NCBI RefSeq assembly: GCF_014648075.1
Contig: NZ_BMQK01000011.1
Location: forward strand, 1-64,000
DNA: 64,000 nt
Source: Streptomyces ruber
GTDB taxonomy: Bacteria; Actinomycetota; Actinomycetes; Streptomycetales; Streptomycetaceae
Direction: 5' to 3'
Shown here piece by piece: positions 26,546 to 36,241 of the stretch. Numbering within the stretch: the stretch's first letter is position 1; the number at the start of each line of letters is the position of its first letter. Below the pieces are notes generated by a model. It was not told the origin of the DNA, did no database searches, and saw only the letters and a list, made by a program, of their open reading frames with translations. A program made the translations under genes and the position numbers.

Positions 26546-27523
26546 GTGGCGGCGCACCGCCACCGGCGTCCCGGTGAGCAACGGGAGGCGGGCGTGCCCG
26601 TGCCGCCCCCTTCCGGGCCGGTGGAGGAGGAGGCGGGCGGCTGTCCCTGGGGCACGCTGGTCGTCGGCACCGCCGGACCGGCGTTCGAGCCCCGGCCGCC
26701 CACGGGCCTGTCGTACCGTCCCGACACGGTGTGCGACGGCTGGTCGACGGACGCGGTCGATCTGCGGCTGGCGTCGGTACGCGGGTACCAGCACCGGTAC
26801 GACGGCCGTCCGCGTGAGGACGACGCCGCAGCCGGCTGGGACGAGTGCACGGGCACCGTGGTGTTCGCCGTCGCGGACGGTGTGTCGGAGGCGCGGCAGC
26901 CGCACATCGGCGCGCAGCTGGCCTGCCGGTGCGCGGTCGAGGAGATGCTGGCCCAGGTGCGGGCGGGCGGTGGCTTCGTCACGGACTGGAGGAGACTGCT
27001 GTCCACGGTCCACTGGCAGCTGCGCGAACAGGCCGGCCGGCTGACGCGTGCGCGGGATGCGGATGTGGAGGAGACCGCAGGACTGCTGGCGACCACCCTG
27101 GCCGCGGGAGCGGCCACCCCCGGCCCGGGCGGAGTGGAGATCACGCTCGTCTCGGTGGGGGACTCCGGAATCTGGACGCTCGGGCACGAGCGGCTCCGCC
27201 CGCTGGCCGGCGGGAAGCGGGCCGGGACCGACGGTCTGGTCTCCTCGGCCGTGCAGTCGCTGCCCTACGTCCCCGACGGCATCCTCCCGCTCCGCCGTTC
27301 CCTGGCCCCCGGCACCACACTGCTGGTCGGCACCGACGGTTTCGGCGATGCCGTGGGCGACGGACGGGGCGATGTGGCCCGGCTGTTCGCGAGCGAACTG
27401 CGCCGCCCCGTCCCGCCGGTGCGCTTCGCGCACCTCCTCGACTTCTCCCGGGAGACCTTCGACGACGACCGGACGCTGGTGGCCCTGTGGCCGCGGAGCG
27501 AGGGGCCCCGGTGCGGGAGATGA
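26546..27523 (+). CDS. PP2C-family Ser/Thr phosphatase
   Basis: 325 residues from GTG 26546, one base after the vWA stop. The PP2C motifs appear in order: the acidic REDDAAAGWDE, AVADGVSEARQP (metal-binding Asp-Gly), VSVGDSGIWTL, LLVGTDGFGDAV and the final DDDRTLVALW. The protein is soluble. It presumably reverses phosphorylation by the kinase encoded next, whose ATG overlaps its stop by 4 bases. The N-terminal ~60 residues are Pro/Gly-rich, and a later GTG is a possible start. Confidence 0.88.
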   Translation: MAAHRHRRPGEQREAGVPVPPPSGPVEEEAGGCPWGTLVVGTAGPAFEPRPPTGLSYRPDTVCDGWSTDAVDLRLASVRGYQHRYDGRPREDDAAAGWDECTGTVVFAVADGVSEARQPHIGAQLACRCAVEEMLAQVRAGGGFVTDWRRLLSTVHWQLREQAGRLTRARDADVEETAGLLATTLAAGAATPGPGGVEITLVSVGDSGIWTLGHERLRPLAGGKRAGTDGLVSSAVQSLPYVPDGILPLRRSLAPGTTLLVGTDGFGDAVGDGRGDVARLFASELRRPVPPVRFAHLLDFSRETFDDDRTLVALWPRSEGPRCGR

Positions 27524-29166
27524 GGGTGCTCTGGGTCCGGTCCGACCAGCTCGGTGAAGACCGGCTGGACCGGCTGGGCGACGGGGGACAGGGTGTCGTC
27601 CACGGCCTGGCCCGGCCGCCGGACGGGCTCCGAGGGATGCGCCTGGCCTACAAACGGTACAAAGTGGCGTTCGACACCGACGTGCTCCACGACATGTGCG
27701 GCTTCCTCGACCTGCTCCGCGACCGGGACCGCGCCTTCCTGGAACCACGGCTGGCCTGGCCGGCCGCCCTGGTCTACGAGGGCAGCCCGCCGACGGCCCT
27801 GCCACCGTCGGCGAACCCGGACACGAAGGTGGTCGGCTTCCTGATGCGCCGGGTGACCGGTGCGTTCGAGTTCACCAGCCCCCGGCTGGGGCGGACGACA
27901 CCGCGAGGCCTGGAGTTCCTGCTCAACGACGACGCCTACACGGCGAAGATCGGGCTGCAGGTGGACGACGGACAGCGGCTGCGGCTCCTGACCGACCTGG
28001 CGCGAACGCTCGACCGGTTGCACCGGCAGGGGGTGACGGTGGGCGACCTCTCCCCGAAGAACATCGTGTTCACGCCGGCCGGACGGGGCAGGTGCCTGCT
28101 GATCGACTGCGACTCGATGCGCTACCGGGGCAGGGACGTGCTGACGCAGGTCGAGACCACCGGATGGGAGGTACCGGAGGAAGAGGAGAAGGCCACCGTG
28201 GCCTCCGACTCCCTGAAGTTGGGACTGGTCGCCCTGCGGATCTTCAACCGCAGTCAGGACAGCGGGGACGTCGGGCCGCTGCGCGGCGTGTCGGCCGAAC
28301 TCGCGGCCCTGGCAGCGCGAAGTCTGAGCGAGGAGCCGCACCGGCGGCCCACGCCGGCCGACTGGCTGTCCGTGCTGGAAACGGTGGGCGACCGGTGGAC
28401 GGTGCGGCGGAGCCCGGCCGGCCCCCGGCGGTGGACCGGCTCGTACGCGACCGCCGCCGGCGCCCCGCGCCCGCAGGGGGAAGCCGGCCCGGCGGCGCCG
28501 GGTGTCACCACTCCCGGCCGTGGGACCGCGGGCGCCGGCCGTGTGGTCGCCGCACTGGTGGCCGTGCAGGTGGTCCTGCTCGTCCTGCTCGGTCACCACG
28601 TGACCCGCCTGCTTGCCTCGGCGGGCGGCCCCGACGGCTCCCCGGCGCCCGGGGCCGGCGGCGGCCCGCACAGCACCACGACATCGGCGAGCGGCCCGGG
28701 CGCCGGCTCGAAGAAGACCGACGAGTCACCGTCGCCCCTGGCCGGAGCTCCCGGCGCCGCCGTGGACTATGCGCGGGTGGCCGGCCATCCGGAGGCCCGG
28801 GAGGTGGCCGAAACGTTCGCCCGTTTCTTCGGCGCCGTCAACACCCGCGACTACGACACGGCGCTGAGCTTTTACGACCCCGCCTCCCCTGTCTACCGCC
28901 TGGAGTCACAGGCCGGCCGTGACCAGTGGAAGAAGGCCATGTCCACCACCAAGGACAGCGACCTCGTCCTGGGCGCCCTGGACACCTCCGGTGAACACAC
29001 CCTCGCCACGCTCAGTTTCCGCAGCCGCCAGTCCCCCGGATACGGGCCGGCCGCCCGGCCGAACGACACCTGCGGCGACTGGAGGGTGACGTACCAGCTG
29101 ACCTACCAGGACGGCTACCGGATCCACGGGGCGCCCTGGGACGGTGTGCATTACGAGCCCTGCTGA
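27520..29166 (+). CDS. Transmembrane Ser/Thr protein kinase with NTF2-like outer domain
   Basis: 548 residues, ATG 27520 inside the phosphatase stop. The N-terminal kinase domain has a Gly-rich loop LGDGGQGVV (19-27), Lys45 in AYKRYK, a catalytic loop GDLSPKN (Asp176, Asn181) in which HRD reads V-G-D, and DCD (196-198) for DFG. All three phosphotransfer residues are therefore present. A Pro/Gly linker leads to one membrane helix (342-358, VVAALVAVQVVLLVLL). The outer part ends in a domain (about 400-548) resembling NTF2/SnoaL folds (FARFFGAVNTRDYDTALSFY). This suggests an envelope sensor. It is the last gene of the six-gene set and converges on the Crp gene across 27 bases. Confidence 0.82.
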   Translation: MRVLWVRSDQLGEDRLDRLGDGGQGVVHGLARPPDGLRGMRLAYKRYKVAFDTDVLHDMCGFLDLLRDRDRAFLEPRLAWPAALVYEGSPPTALPPSANPDTKVVGFLMRRVTGAFEFTSPRLGRTTPRGLEFLLNDDAYTAKIGLQVDDGQRLRLLTDLARTLDRLHRQGVTVGDLSPKNIVFTPAGRGRCLLIDCDSMRYRGRDVLTQVETTGWEVPEEEEKATVASDSLKLGLVALRIFNRSQDSGDVGPLRGVSAELAALAARSLSEEPHRRPTPADWLSVLETVGDRWTVRRSPAGPRRWTGSYATAAGAPRPQGEAGPAAPGVTTPGRGTAGAGRVVAALVAVQVVLLVLLGHHVTRLLASAGGPDGSPAPGAGGGPHSTTTSASGPGAGSKKTDESPSPLAGAPGAAVDYARVAGHPEAREVAETFARFFGAVNTRDYDTALSFYDPASPVYRLESQAGRDQWKKAMSTTKDSDLVLGALDTSGEHTLATLSFRSRQSPGYGPAARPNDTCGDWRVTYQLTYQDGYRIHGAPWDGVHYEPC

Positions 29167-29193
29167 TCCCCGCGCCGCTCCGGATGCAGGTGA

Positions 29194-29871
29194 TCAGCCC
29201 TCGTAGACCTGCTCCTTCAGCCGCTCCGCGGAGCGCACCAGCAGTGACTGTCGCCCCGTGACCACCCAGCCTGCCGAACGCCACTGCTCCAGCACCCGGC
29301 TCACCGTGCGCCGCGAGGTGAGCAGCAGGCCCGCCAGATCGTCCTGGGAGAGGGACAGGGCGATACGGCGGCCGGTGCCGTCGGGCTCCGGGTGGCCGCA
29401 GCGTTCGGCCAGGTCGAGCAGTAGGGCGGCGAGCCGGGCGGGCACGGGCTCGGTGATCCCGGTGCGCTGGACATCGGCTTCGCGCAGGCGCTGGGACAGG
29501 GTCTGCTCGAGCGCGGTGGCGAGGCTCGGCCGGGACCGGACGAGGCCGAGGAAGCGGGCCGCCGTCACGTGCAGTACCTCGACCGTGGTGGCGGTGAGCA
29601 GTGAGGCCGAGCGGCACCGCCGGTCGAGACCGGCCTGTTCGCCGAGGAGTTCGCCCGGACCGCGCAGGGCGAGCAGGGCGCGGTAGCCGGACGGGGACTG
29701 TGCCACCACCTTGACCCAGCCGCGCAACAACACGATCAGATGGTCCGAGTCTTCCCCCTGGGCCAGCAGTTGCCGGCCCGCGGGCACGGACCTCTGGGCC
29801 GCCGAACGCAGCAGCACCGTGCGGTCGGCCGGGGCGAGCGCTTCCCAGAAGGGGACGGGACGGTCACCCAT
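29194..29871 (-). CDS. Crp/Fnr-family regulator with cNMP-binding domain
   Basis: 225 residues. Residues 15-125 form a cyclic-nucleotide-binding beta-roll. The phosphate-binding cassette is readable as GELLGEQAG followed by CRSASL, keeping the Glu and Arg that hold cyclic phosphates. A long helix follows, then a winged helix (LSQDDLAGLLLTSRRTVSRVL). No Fnr-type Cys cluster is seen. It begins 4 bases after the stop of the PycTM-like gene, so the two form one operon. It could report cyclic nucleotides made by the nearby cyclase-like protein. This is inferred from position and domain only. Confidence 0.88.
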   Translation of the reverse strand: MGDRPVPFWEALAPADRTVLLRSAAQRSVPAGRQLLAQGEDSDHLIVLLRGWVKVVAQSPSGYRALLALRGPGELLGEQAGLDRRCRSASLLTATTVEVLHVTAARFLGLVRSRPSLATALEQTLSQRLREADVQRTGITEPVPARLAALLLDLAERCGHPEPDGTGRRIALSLSQDDLAGLLLTSRRTVSRVLEQWRSAGWVVTGRQSLLVRSAERLKEQVYEG

Positions 29872-29875
29872 GACC

Positions 29876-30370
29876 TCAACCCAGCAGCCAGGCGAGTGCG
29901 GTGACGATCACACCCGCGACGGCGAGCACGAGTGACTGCCGCACCCGCTGGTGCTTCGCCCAGGCGATCCGGCTCATCTCCACCAGCTGACAGGCCAGGG
30001 ACATCAGCGGAGAGGTGGTCGTCAGCTTCTCGGCGAGGTGCTCGGGGTCCCAGTGCCGTACATCGCCGAAGTACACGAAGTGCTGGTCCGCATCGCGCTC
30101 ATGCCGCGGTTGCAGTCTCGGGCTGACCACGGACACGGACGCCAGGGCAGCGAGTGCGAGCAGCGCCACACCCGACCAGAACAGCACCGCGGGTGCCGTG
30201 CCCTCCAGCCGCCCCGGGCGGTGTCCGGGCCCGGACAGAGCGACCACCGCACCCAGGAGCGCCGACTCCAGGGTGAGCGCGAAACCGGCCTTCGCGTCCA
30301 CCTTCCCCGTCCAGTCGGCCAGCGCCGCGTGGATTCGCCAGGCCGTCTCCACCGGATCGGTCTCCGTCAT
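29876..30370 (-). CDS. Pycsar-effector-like (PycTM) membrane protein
   Basis: 164 residues from ATG 30370, behind GAGGGGG. The opening helix carries VDAKAGF (24-30), the D-x-KA signature at the start of the membrane part in PycTM/DUF5706-type proteins. Predicted helices are at ~29-47, 61-84 and 143-163, with a soluble segment between the second and third. PycTM proteins are the membrane-disrupting effectors of Pycsar anti-phage systems, which are triggered by cCMP or cUMP. This protein has no fused nucleotide-binding domain; the adjacent Crp-type protein could supply that. The family call is by pattern and context. Confidence 0.7.
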   Translation of the reverse strand: MTETDPVETAWRIHAALADWTGKVDAKAGFALTLESALLGAVVALSGPGHRPGRLEGTAPAVLFWSGVALLALAALASVSVVSPRLQPRHERDADQHFVYFGDVRHWDPEHLAEKLTTTSPLMSLACQLVEMSRIAWAKHQRVRQSLVLAVAGVIVTALAWLLG

Positions 30371-30605
30371 GGGGCCCGCCCCCTCATCGACCGCATCGGA
30401 ACGGCGTGAGCGTGGTCCGGTGACGATCACCGTGGAGCCCGATCACCTCCGGGAGACCACGCCACGCCGAGGAGCCGGTGCGGCCCGTCCGGCCGGATCG
30501 GTACGGGCAGCCGCGCGACGGCGGGCGGACCGCATCGTGCAGACCTGCTCAGTCTGGCGCGCGAGAGCGGCACGCGGAACCGGCTCCGTCGGATGGGCGG
30601 TCGGT

Positions 30606-31163
30606 TCAGGCGGCCCCGGCCCACTGCCGCAGCGCCGCCTCGCTGGGGAAGTTGCCGACGTTCTTGTCCACCGGGTTGTCGGTGTACTGGTGGAAGACCC
30701 AGGCGGCTCGGATGCGGGGCTTGCCGGCGCTCACGTAGTCGGCGATCCAGAGACCGTCACCGGCGTACGAGGTGGTGTCCCGGTTCAGCCAGAAGTCGCG
30801 GTTGCAGTAGAGCACGACCTTGTGGTCCGGCCGCAGCGCCTTGACCTTCCGGATGAAGCGGTCCTTCTCCGCGTTGCTCGCGTGCGTGCCGCTGCCCGTC
30901 GTCTCCCAGTCGAGGGCCAGGACGTCACCGGCCCGCTCCGGGGCCTTGGCGACGAAGTACTCGGCCTGGGCGTCGATGTTGCCGGGCCACAGGAAGTGGT
31001 AGAAGCCGACGACACAGTCCGCGTCACGGGCGGTCTTCGTCTGCGCGGCGAGCTTCGGGTTGACGTACGACCGGCCCTCCGTCGCCTTGACGAAGACGAA
31101 GTGCAGGCCGTCGGTGCCGTAGGAATGGGGCTGGTACGAACTGACATCTATGCCGCGGAGCAT
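30606..31163 (-). CDS. GH25 lysozyme-like muramidase without signal peptide
   Basis: 185 residues; ATG 31163 with GAGGAG about 11 bases before it. It is almost entirely a GH25 domain: GIDVSSYQ at the start, FVKATEGRSYVNP, FYHFLWPG, the D-x-E active-site strand LALDWETTG and VLYCNRDFW. GH25 enzymes cleave the MurNAc-GlcNAc bond of peptidoglycan. The protein begins MLRGIDVSSYQ with no export signal, so it would be released by lysis, by an unrecognised route, or act inside. No holin or phage gene is adjacent. Confidence 0.9.
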   Translation of the reverse strand: MLRGIDVSSYQPHSYGTDGLHFVFVKATEGRSYVNPKLAAQTKTARDADCVVGFYHFLWPGNIDAQAEYFVAKAPERAGDVLALDWETTGSGTHASNAEKDRFIRKVKALRPDHKVVLYCNRDFWLNRDTTSYAGDGLWIADYVSAGKPRIRAAWVFHQYTDNPVDKNVGNFPSEAALRQWAGAA

Positions 31164-31271
31164 GCGGGGGGAACTCCTCTGCGCTGTGCATTGGGCGATG
31201 TGTACGTTGTCGTACGGAAGAGGGCCCCTAAATCATTCAAAGTCGCCCGGTGCGATTCCCGGTACGGCCTC

Positions 31272-32639
<1,368 letters not shown>

Positions 32640-32724
32640 GGGAACTCCTAGGAAAGGGTGGTGCAGGTGACGGGGTGCCCCGCCCGCCGGGAGCGGGCGG
32701 GGCACCCCGAGGGAGGTGGTGCGG

Positions 32725-34005
32725 CTACTTGGCCGGGCCGGCGTAGAGCGGGTGCTTCTCCGCGAGCGCCGTCACCCGGGTCCGCAGGGCCGCCGCGTCG
32801 GCGGCCCCGAAGGGAGAGGGCGCCTTCAGCGCCTCCGCGATGACGTCGGCGACCTCGGCGAAGTCCTCGGCGGTGAAGCCGCGGGTGGCGAGCGCCGGCG
32901 TGCCGATGCGCAGGCCCGAGGTCACCATCGGCGGCCGCGGGTCGTTGGGCACCGCGTTGCGGTTGACCGTGATGCCGACCTCGTGGAGGCGGTCCTCGGC
33001 CTGCTGCCCGTCCAGCTCGCTCTCGCGCAGGTCGACGAGGACCAGGTGCACGTCGGTGCCGCCGGACAGGACGGAGACGCCGTGCTCGCGGACGTCGTCC
33101 GCGACCAGCCGCTCGGCCAGGATGCGGGCGCCGTCCAGGGTCCGCCGCTGACGGTCCTTGAACTCCTCCGAGGCGGCGACCTTGAACGCGACCGCCTTGC
33201 CCGCGATCACGTGCTCCAGCGGACCGCCCTGCTGACCGGGGAAGACCGCCGAGTTGATCTTCTTGGCGAGCTCGGCCGTGCTGAGGATGACGCCACCGCG
33301 CGGGCCGCCCAGCGTCTTGTGCGTGGTGGTCGTCACGACGTGGGCGTGCGGCACCGGGTTCGGGTGCAGGCCCGCCGCCACCAGACCGGCGAAGTGCGCC
33401 ATGTCGACCATGAGGTACGCGCCGACCTCGTCCGCGATCCGGCGGAAGGCGGCGAAGTCGAGCTGCCGCGGGTACGCCGACCAGCCGGCCACGATCAGCT
33501 TCGGACGGGACTCCTTGGCGAGCCGCTCCACCTCGGCCATGTCGACCTGACCGGTGGCGTCGTCCACGTGGTACGCGACCACGTCGTACAGCTTGCCGGA
33601 GAAGTTGATCTTCATGCCGTGGGTCAGGTGCCCGCCGTGCGCGAGGTTCAGGCCCATGATCGTGTCACCGGGCTTGAGCAGCGCGAACATCGCGGCCGCG
33701 TTGGCCTGGGCGCCCGAGTGCGGCTGGACGTTGGCGTGCTCGGCGCCGAAGAGCTCCTTGACGCGGTCGATCGCGATCTGCTCGACCACGTCGACGTGCT
33801 CGCAGCCGCCGTAGTAGCGGCGGCCCGGGTAGCCCTCGGCGTACTTGTTGGTCAGCACCGAGCCCTGGGCCTCCATGACCGCCACCGGAGCGAAGTTCTC
33901 CGAGGCGATCATCTCCAGGGTGGACTGCTGGCGGTGCAGCTCGGCGTCGACGGCGGCGGCGACGTCCGGGTCCAGCTCGTGCAGGGGTGTGTTCAGGAGC
34001 GACAT
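32725..34005 (-). CDS. glyA: Serine hydroxymethyltransferase
   Basis: 426 residues. It interconverts serine and glycine with tetrahydrofolate, using PLP bound to Lys230 in TTTTHKTLGGPRGG. The N-terminal YPGRRYYGGCEHVD and the VQPHSGAQAN segment are diagnostic. It starts 15 bases after gcvH and belongs to the riboswitch-controlled glycine unit. Streptomycetes often carry a second glyA elsewhere; this copy is the one tied to glycine degradation. Confidence 0.96.
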   Translation of the reverse strand: MSLLNTPLHELDPDVAAAVDAELHRQQSTLEMIASENFAPVAVMEAQGSVLTNKYAEGYPGRRYYGGCEHVDVVEQIAIDRVKELFGAEHANVQPHSGAQANAAAMFALLKPGDTIMGLNLAHGGHLTHGMKINFSGKLYDVVAYHVDDATGQVDMAEVERLAKESRPKLIVAGWSAYPRQLDFAAFRRIADEVGAYLMVDMAHFAGLVAAGLHPNPVPHAHVVTTTTHKTLGGPRGGVILSTAELAKKINSAVFPGQQGGPLEHVIAGKAVAFKVAASEEFKDRQRRTLDGARILAERLVADDVREHGVSVLSGGTDVHLVLVDLRESELDGQQAEDRLHEVGITVNRNAVPNDPRPPMVTSGLRIGTPALATRGFTAEDFAEVADVIAEALKAPSPFGAADAAALRTRVTALAEKHPLYAGPAK

Positions 34006-34020
34006 GTGCGGGACGACCTC

Positions 34021-34398
34021 TCAGCCGGCGGAGAAAGCGGCGTACTCGTCCGCGGTGAGCAGGTCCTCCGGCTCCTCCGCGACGCGTACCTTGAACAGCC
34101 AGCCGCCCTCGAAGGGGGCGGAGTTCACCAGCGACGGGTCGCTGACCACGTCCTCGTTGATCTCGGTGACCTCACCGGTGACCGGGGCGTAGAGATCGCT
34201 GACGGACTTGGTGGACTCCAGTTCGCCGCAGGTCTCGCCCGCGGTCACCGTGGAGCCCACGTCCGGGAGCTGGGCGTAGACGACGTCGCCGAGCGCGTTG
34301 GCCGCGAACTCGGTGATGCCGACCGTCGCGACGCCGTCCTCGGCGTCCGACAGCCACTCGTGCTCCTTGCTGTAGCGCAGCTGCTGGGGGTTGCTCAT
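34021..34398 (-). CDS. gcvH: Glycine cleavage system H protein
   Basis: 125 residues, ATG 34398 with AGGAG. It is the lipoyl carrier of the glycine cleavage complex; Lys64 in LESTKSVSD is the lipoylation site. Length is normal. It lies 186 bases after gcvT and 15 before glyA. The gap after gcvT contains a 10-bp GAAGCAGCGA tandem run on the minus strand and no gene. No gcvP is in the window, so the decarboxylase must be encoded elsewhere. Confidence 0.96.
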   Translation of the reverse strand: MSNPQQLRYSKEHEWLSDAEDGVATVGITEFAANALGDVVYAQLPDVGSTVTAGETCGELESTKSVSDLYAPVTGEVTEINEDVVSDPSLVNSAPFEGGWLFKVRVAEEPEDLLTADEYAAFSAG

Positions 34399-34584
34399 GG
34401 CTTGAATTCTCCTGTACGCGGGGTACTGGTCGGACCTGGGGAACTACTGGAAGCGCAGGTGAGCAGGGGAAATGTGCCCGGTCTCACAAAAGGTCACAGA
34501 GCGGACCGGGGGCGTCCCCGCTTCCTGCCGCTGCCGTCTGGTGCTGCTTCTCGCTGCTTCTCGCTGCTTCCGGCCGGCTTCCGG

Positions 34585-35703
34585 CTACTTCCGGCGCCGG
34601 TAGAACGGCAGCGCCACGACCTCGTACGGCTCGTGGGTGCCCCGGATGTCGACGCCGACCCCTGCCGTGCCGGGTGCGGCGTGCGCGGCGTCGACGTACG
34701 CCATGGCGATCGGCCGGCCGAGGGTGGGGGAGGGCGCGCCGGAGGTGACCTCGCCGATCACCTCGCCGCCCGCGACGACCGCGTATCCCGCGCGCGGGAC
34801 GCGGCGGCCCTCGGCGACCAGGCCGACGAGCACGCGCGGGGGGTTCTGCTCGGCCCGGGCGGCGGCCTCGGCCAGCGCCGCGCGCCCCACGAAGTCCGCC
34901 TCCTTGCCGAACTTCACGACCCGGCCGAGCCCCGCGTCGAACGGGGTCAGCCCGGTGGACAGCTCGTGCCCGTACAGCGGCATGCCCGCCTCCAGGCGCA
35001 GCGTGTCCCGGCAGGACAGCCCGCACGGCACCAGGCCCGCGGCGGAGCCCGCGTCGGTGAGCGCCTGCCACAGCTTCTCCGCGTCGGCGGGGGCCACGAA
35101 CAGCTCGAAGCCGTCCTCGCCGGTGTACCCGGTGCGGGCGATCAGCGCGGGGACGCCCCCGACGGTGCCGGGCAGGCCGGCGTAGTACTTCAGGCTGTCG
35201 AGGTCGGCATCGGTGAGGGTCTTGAGGATGCCCGGGGACTCCGGGCCCTGTACGGCGAGCAGCGCGTACGCGTCGCGGTCGTCGCGCACCTCGGCGTCGA
35301 AGCCCGCGGACCGCTCGGTGAGCGCGTCCAGCACCACCTGCGCGTTGGAGGCGTTGGCGACCACCATGTACTCGGTCTCCCGCAGCCGGTACACGATCAG
35401 GTCGTCGAGGATGCCGCCGTCCTCGCGGCAGATCATCGTGTAGCGGGCGCGGCCGACCGCCACGGCGCCGAGGTCGCCGACCAGGGCGTGGTCCAGCAGG
35501 GCGGCGGCCTGCGGACCGGTCACCGTGATCTCGCCCATGTGCGAGAGGTCGAACAGGCCGGCCCGGGTGCGCACGGCGAGGTGCTCGTCGCGCTCGGAGC
35601 CGTACCGCAGGGGCATGTCCCAGCCGGCGAAGTCGGTCATCGTGGCGCCGAGCGCGCGGTGCACGGCGTCCAGCGCGGTACGGCGGAGGGGGCTGCTGCT
35701 CAT
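34585..35703 (-). CDS. gcvT: Glycine cleavage system T protein (aminomethyltransferase)
   Basis: 372 residues from ATG 35703, with GGGAG 8 bases upstream. An in-frame extension back to 35850 would run into the riboswitch and is rejected. The N-terminal folate-binding domain has FAGWDMPLRYGSERDEHLAVR and LFDLSHMGEI; later GYTGEDGFELF and GLSCRDTLRLEAGMPLYGHE are present. It transfers the aminomethyl carbon from H protein to tetrahydrofolate. It is the first gene of the gcvT-gcvH-glyA-sdaA series, behind a tandem glycine riboswitch. Confidence 0.96.
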   Translation of the reverse strand: MSSSPLRRTALDAVHRALGATMTDFAGWDMPLRYGSERDEHLAVRTRAGLFDLSHMGEITVTGPQAAALLDHALVGDLGAVAVGRARYTMICREDGGILDDLIVYRLRETEYMVVANASNAQVVLDALTERSAGFDAEVRDDRDAYALLAVQGPESPGILKTLTDADLDSLKYYAGLPGTVGGVPALIARTGYTGEDGFELFVAPADAEKLWQALTDAGSAAGLVPCGLSCRDTLRLEAGMPLYGHELSTGLTPFDAGLGRVVKFGKEADFVGRAALAEAAARAEQNPPRVLVGLVAEGRRVPRAGYAVVAGGEVIGEVTSGAPSPTLGRPIAMAYVDAAHAAPGTAGVGVDIRGTHEPYEVVALPFYRRRK

Positions 35704-35774
35704 GGGGGTGCTCCCAGGGCGACGGGGGTCCCCGCGCGGGCGCGAGCGGGCACGGGGGAGGGACGAGAAACGTT

Positions 35775-36000
35775 CCTCCCCATCTGTCATCGGAACCTGA
35801 GAGGTTCGCCCCGACACGCCGACCGCCGTCGGTCGCGTCGTGGCTTGCACCTTGGGTGGGACCGCCGGGGCGGCCCGCTTTTCAGATGTGCCTCGCCCGC
35901 GCGGTAACGGGGCCTGAGAGATTCAAGGGAGGGACTTGCTCCTTCGGCGTCCCGGGAACAGCGGCGGACAGCGGCTGACCGGGAACTCTCCCGCGCGGAT
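35775..36000 (-). promoter_or_regulatory. Tandem glycine riboswitch upstream of gcvT
   Basis: Read on the minus strand, two aptamer halves follow one another. The first has CGGGAGAG, GCCGAAGGAGCAA and AATCTCTCAGGC. The second has CCCAAGGTGCAAGCC and GAACCTCTCAGGTTCC, followed by GACAGATGGGGAGG. These are the conserved cores of the double glycine aptamer. It ends about 70 bases before gcvT. It is expected to switch the glycine-degradation genes on when glycine binds. Confidence 0.93.
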
Positions 36001-36241
36001 TCAAGCGGCCGGTATGCAGTTGGCGGGCACATCATTGCACGCATCGGCGCGTCGCGGCAGAGGGGTCCCTCGCGGCCCGGAAAGTGGAATCCGCACACCC
36101 TCTGGACAGCCTCCCCAGGAGGACACAGCGTCCTGTAGCAGGGCTGTGGCAGTACAGGGACGGGATCGGAAACACCGCGCATTACCTTCTCTTTACACTC
36201 GACGGGGATGGGTTCCCATACCCATGGGGAGGACGATCACG

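Noticed and set aside
20799..30370. Prophage or integrative element origin of the signalling block
   Set aside because: No integrase, att-like repeat, tRNA or transposase is visible at either edge, and base composition looks like the surroundings.
31240..31270. tRNA-like 3' end (GGTGCGATTCC T-loop look) between GH25 and sdaA
   Set aside because: The T-stem has a mismatch, there is no matching 5' acceptor strand, and no anticodon arm can be drawn. At best it is a chance or decayed fragment.
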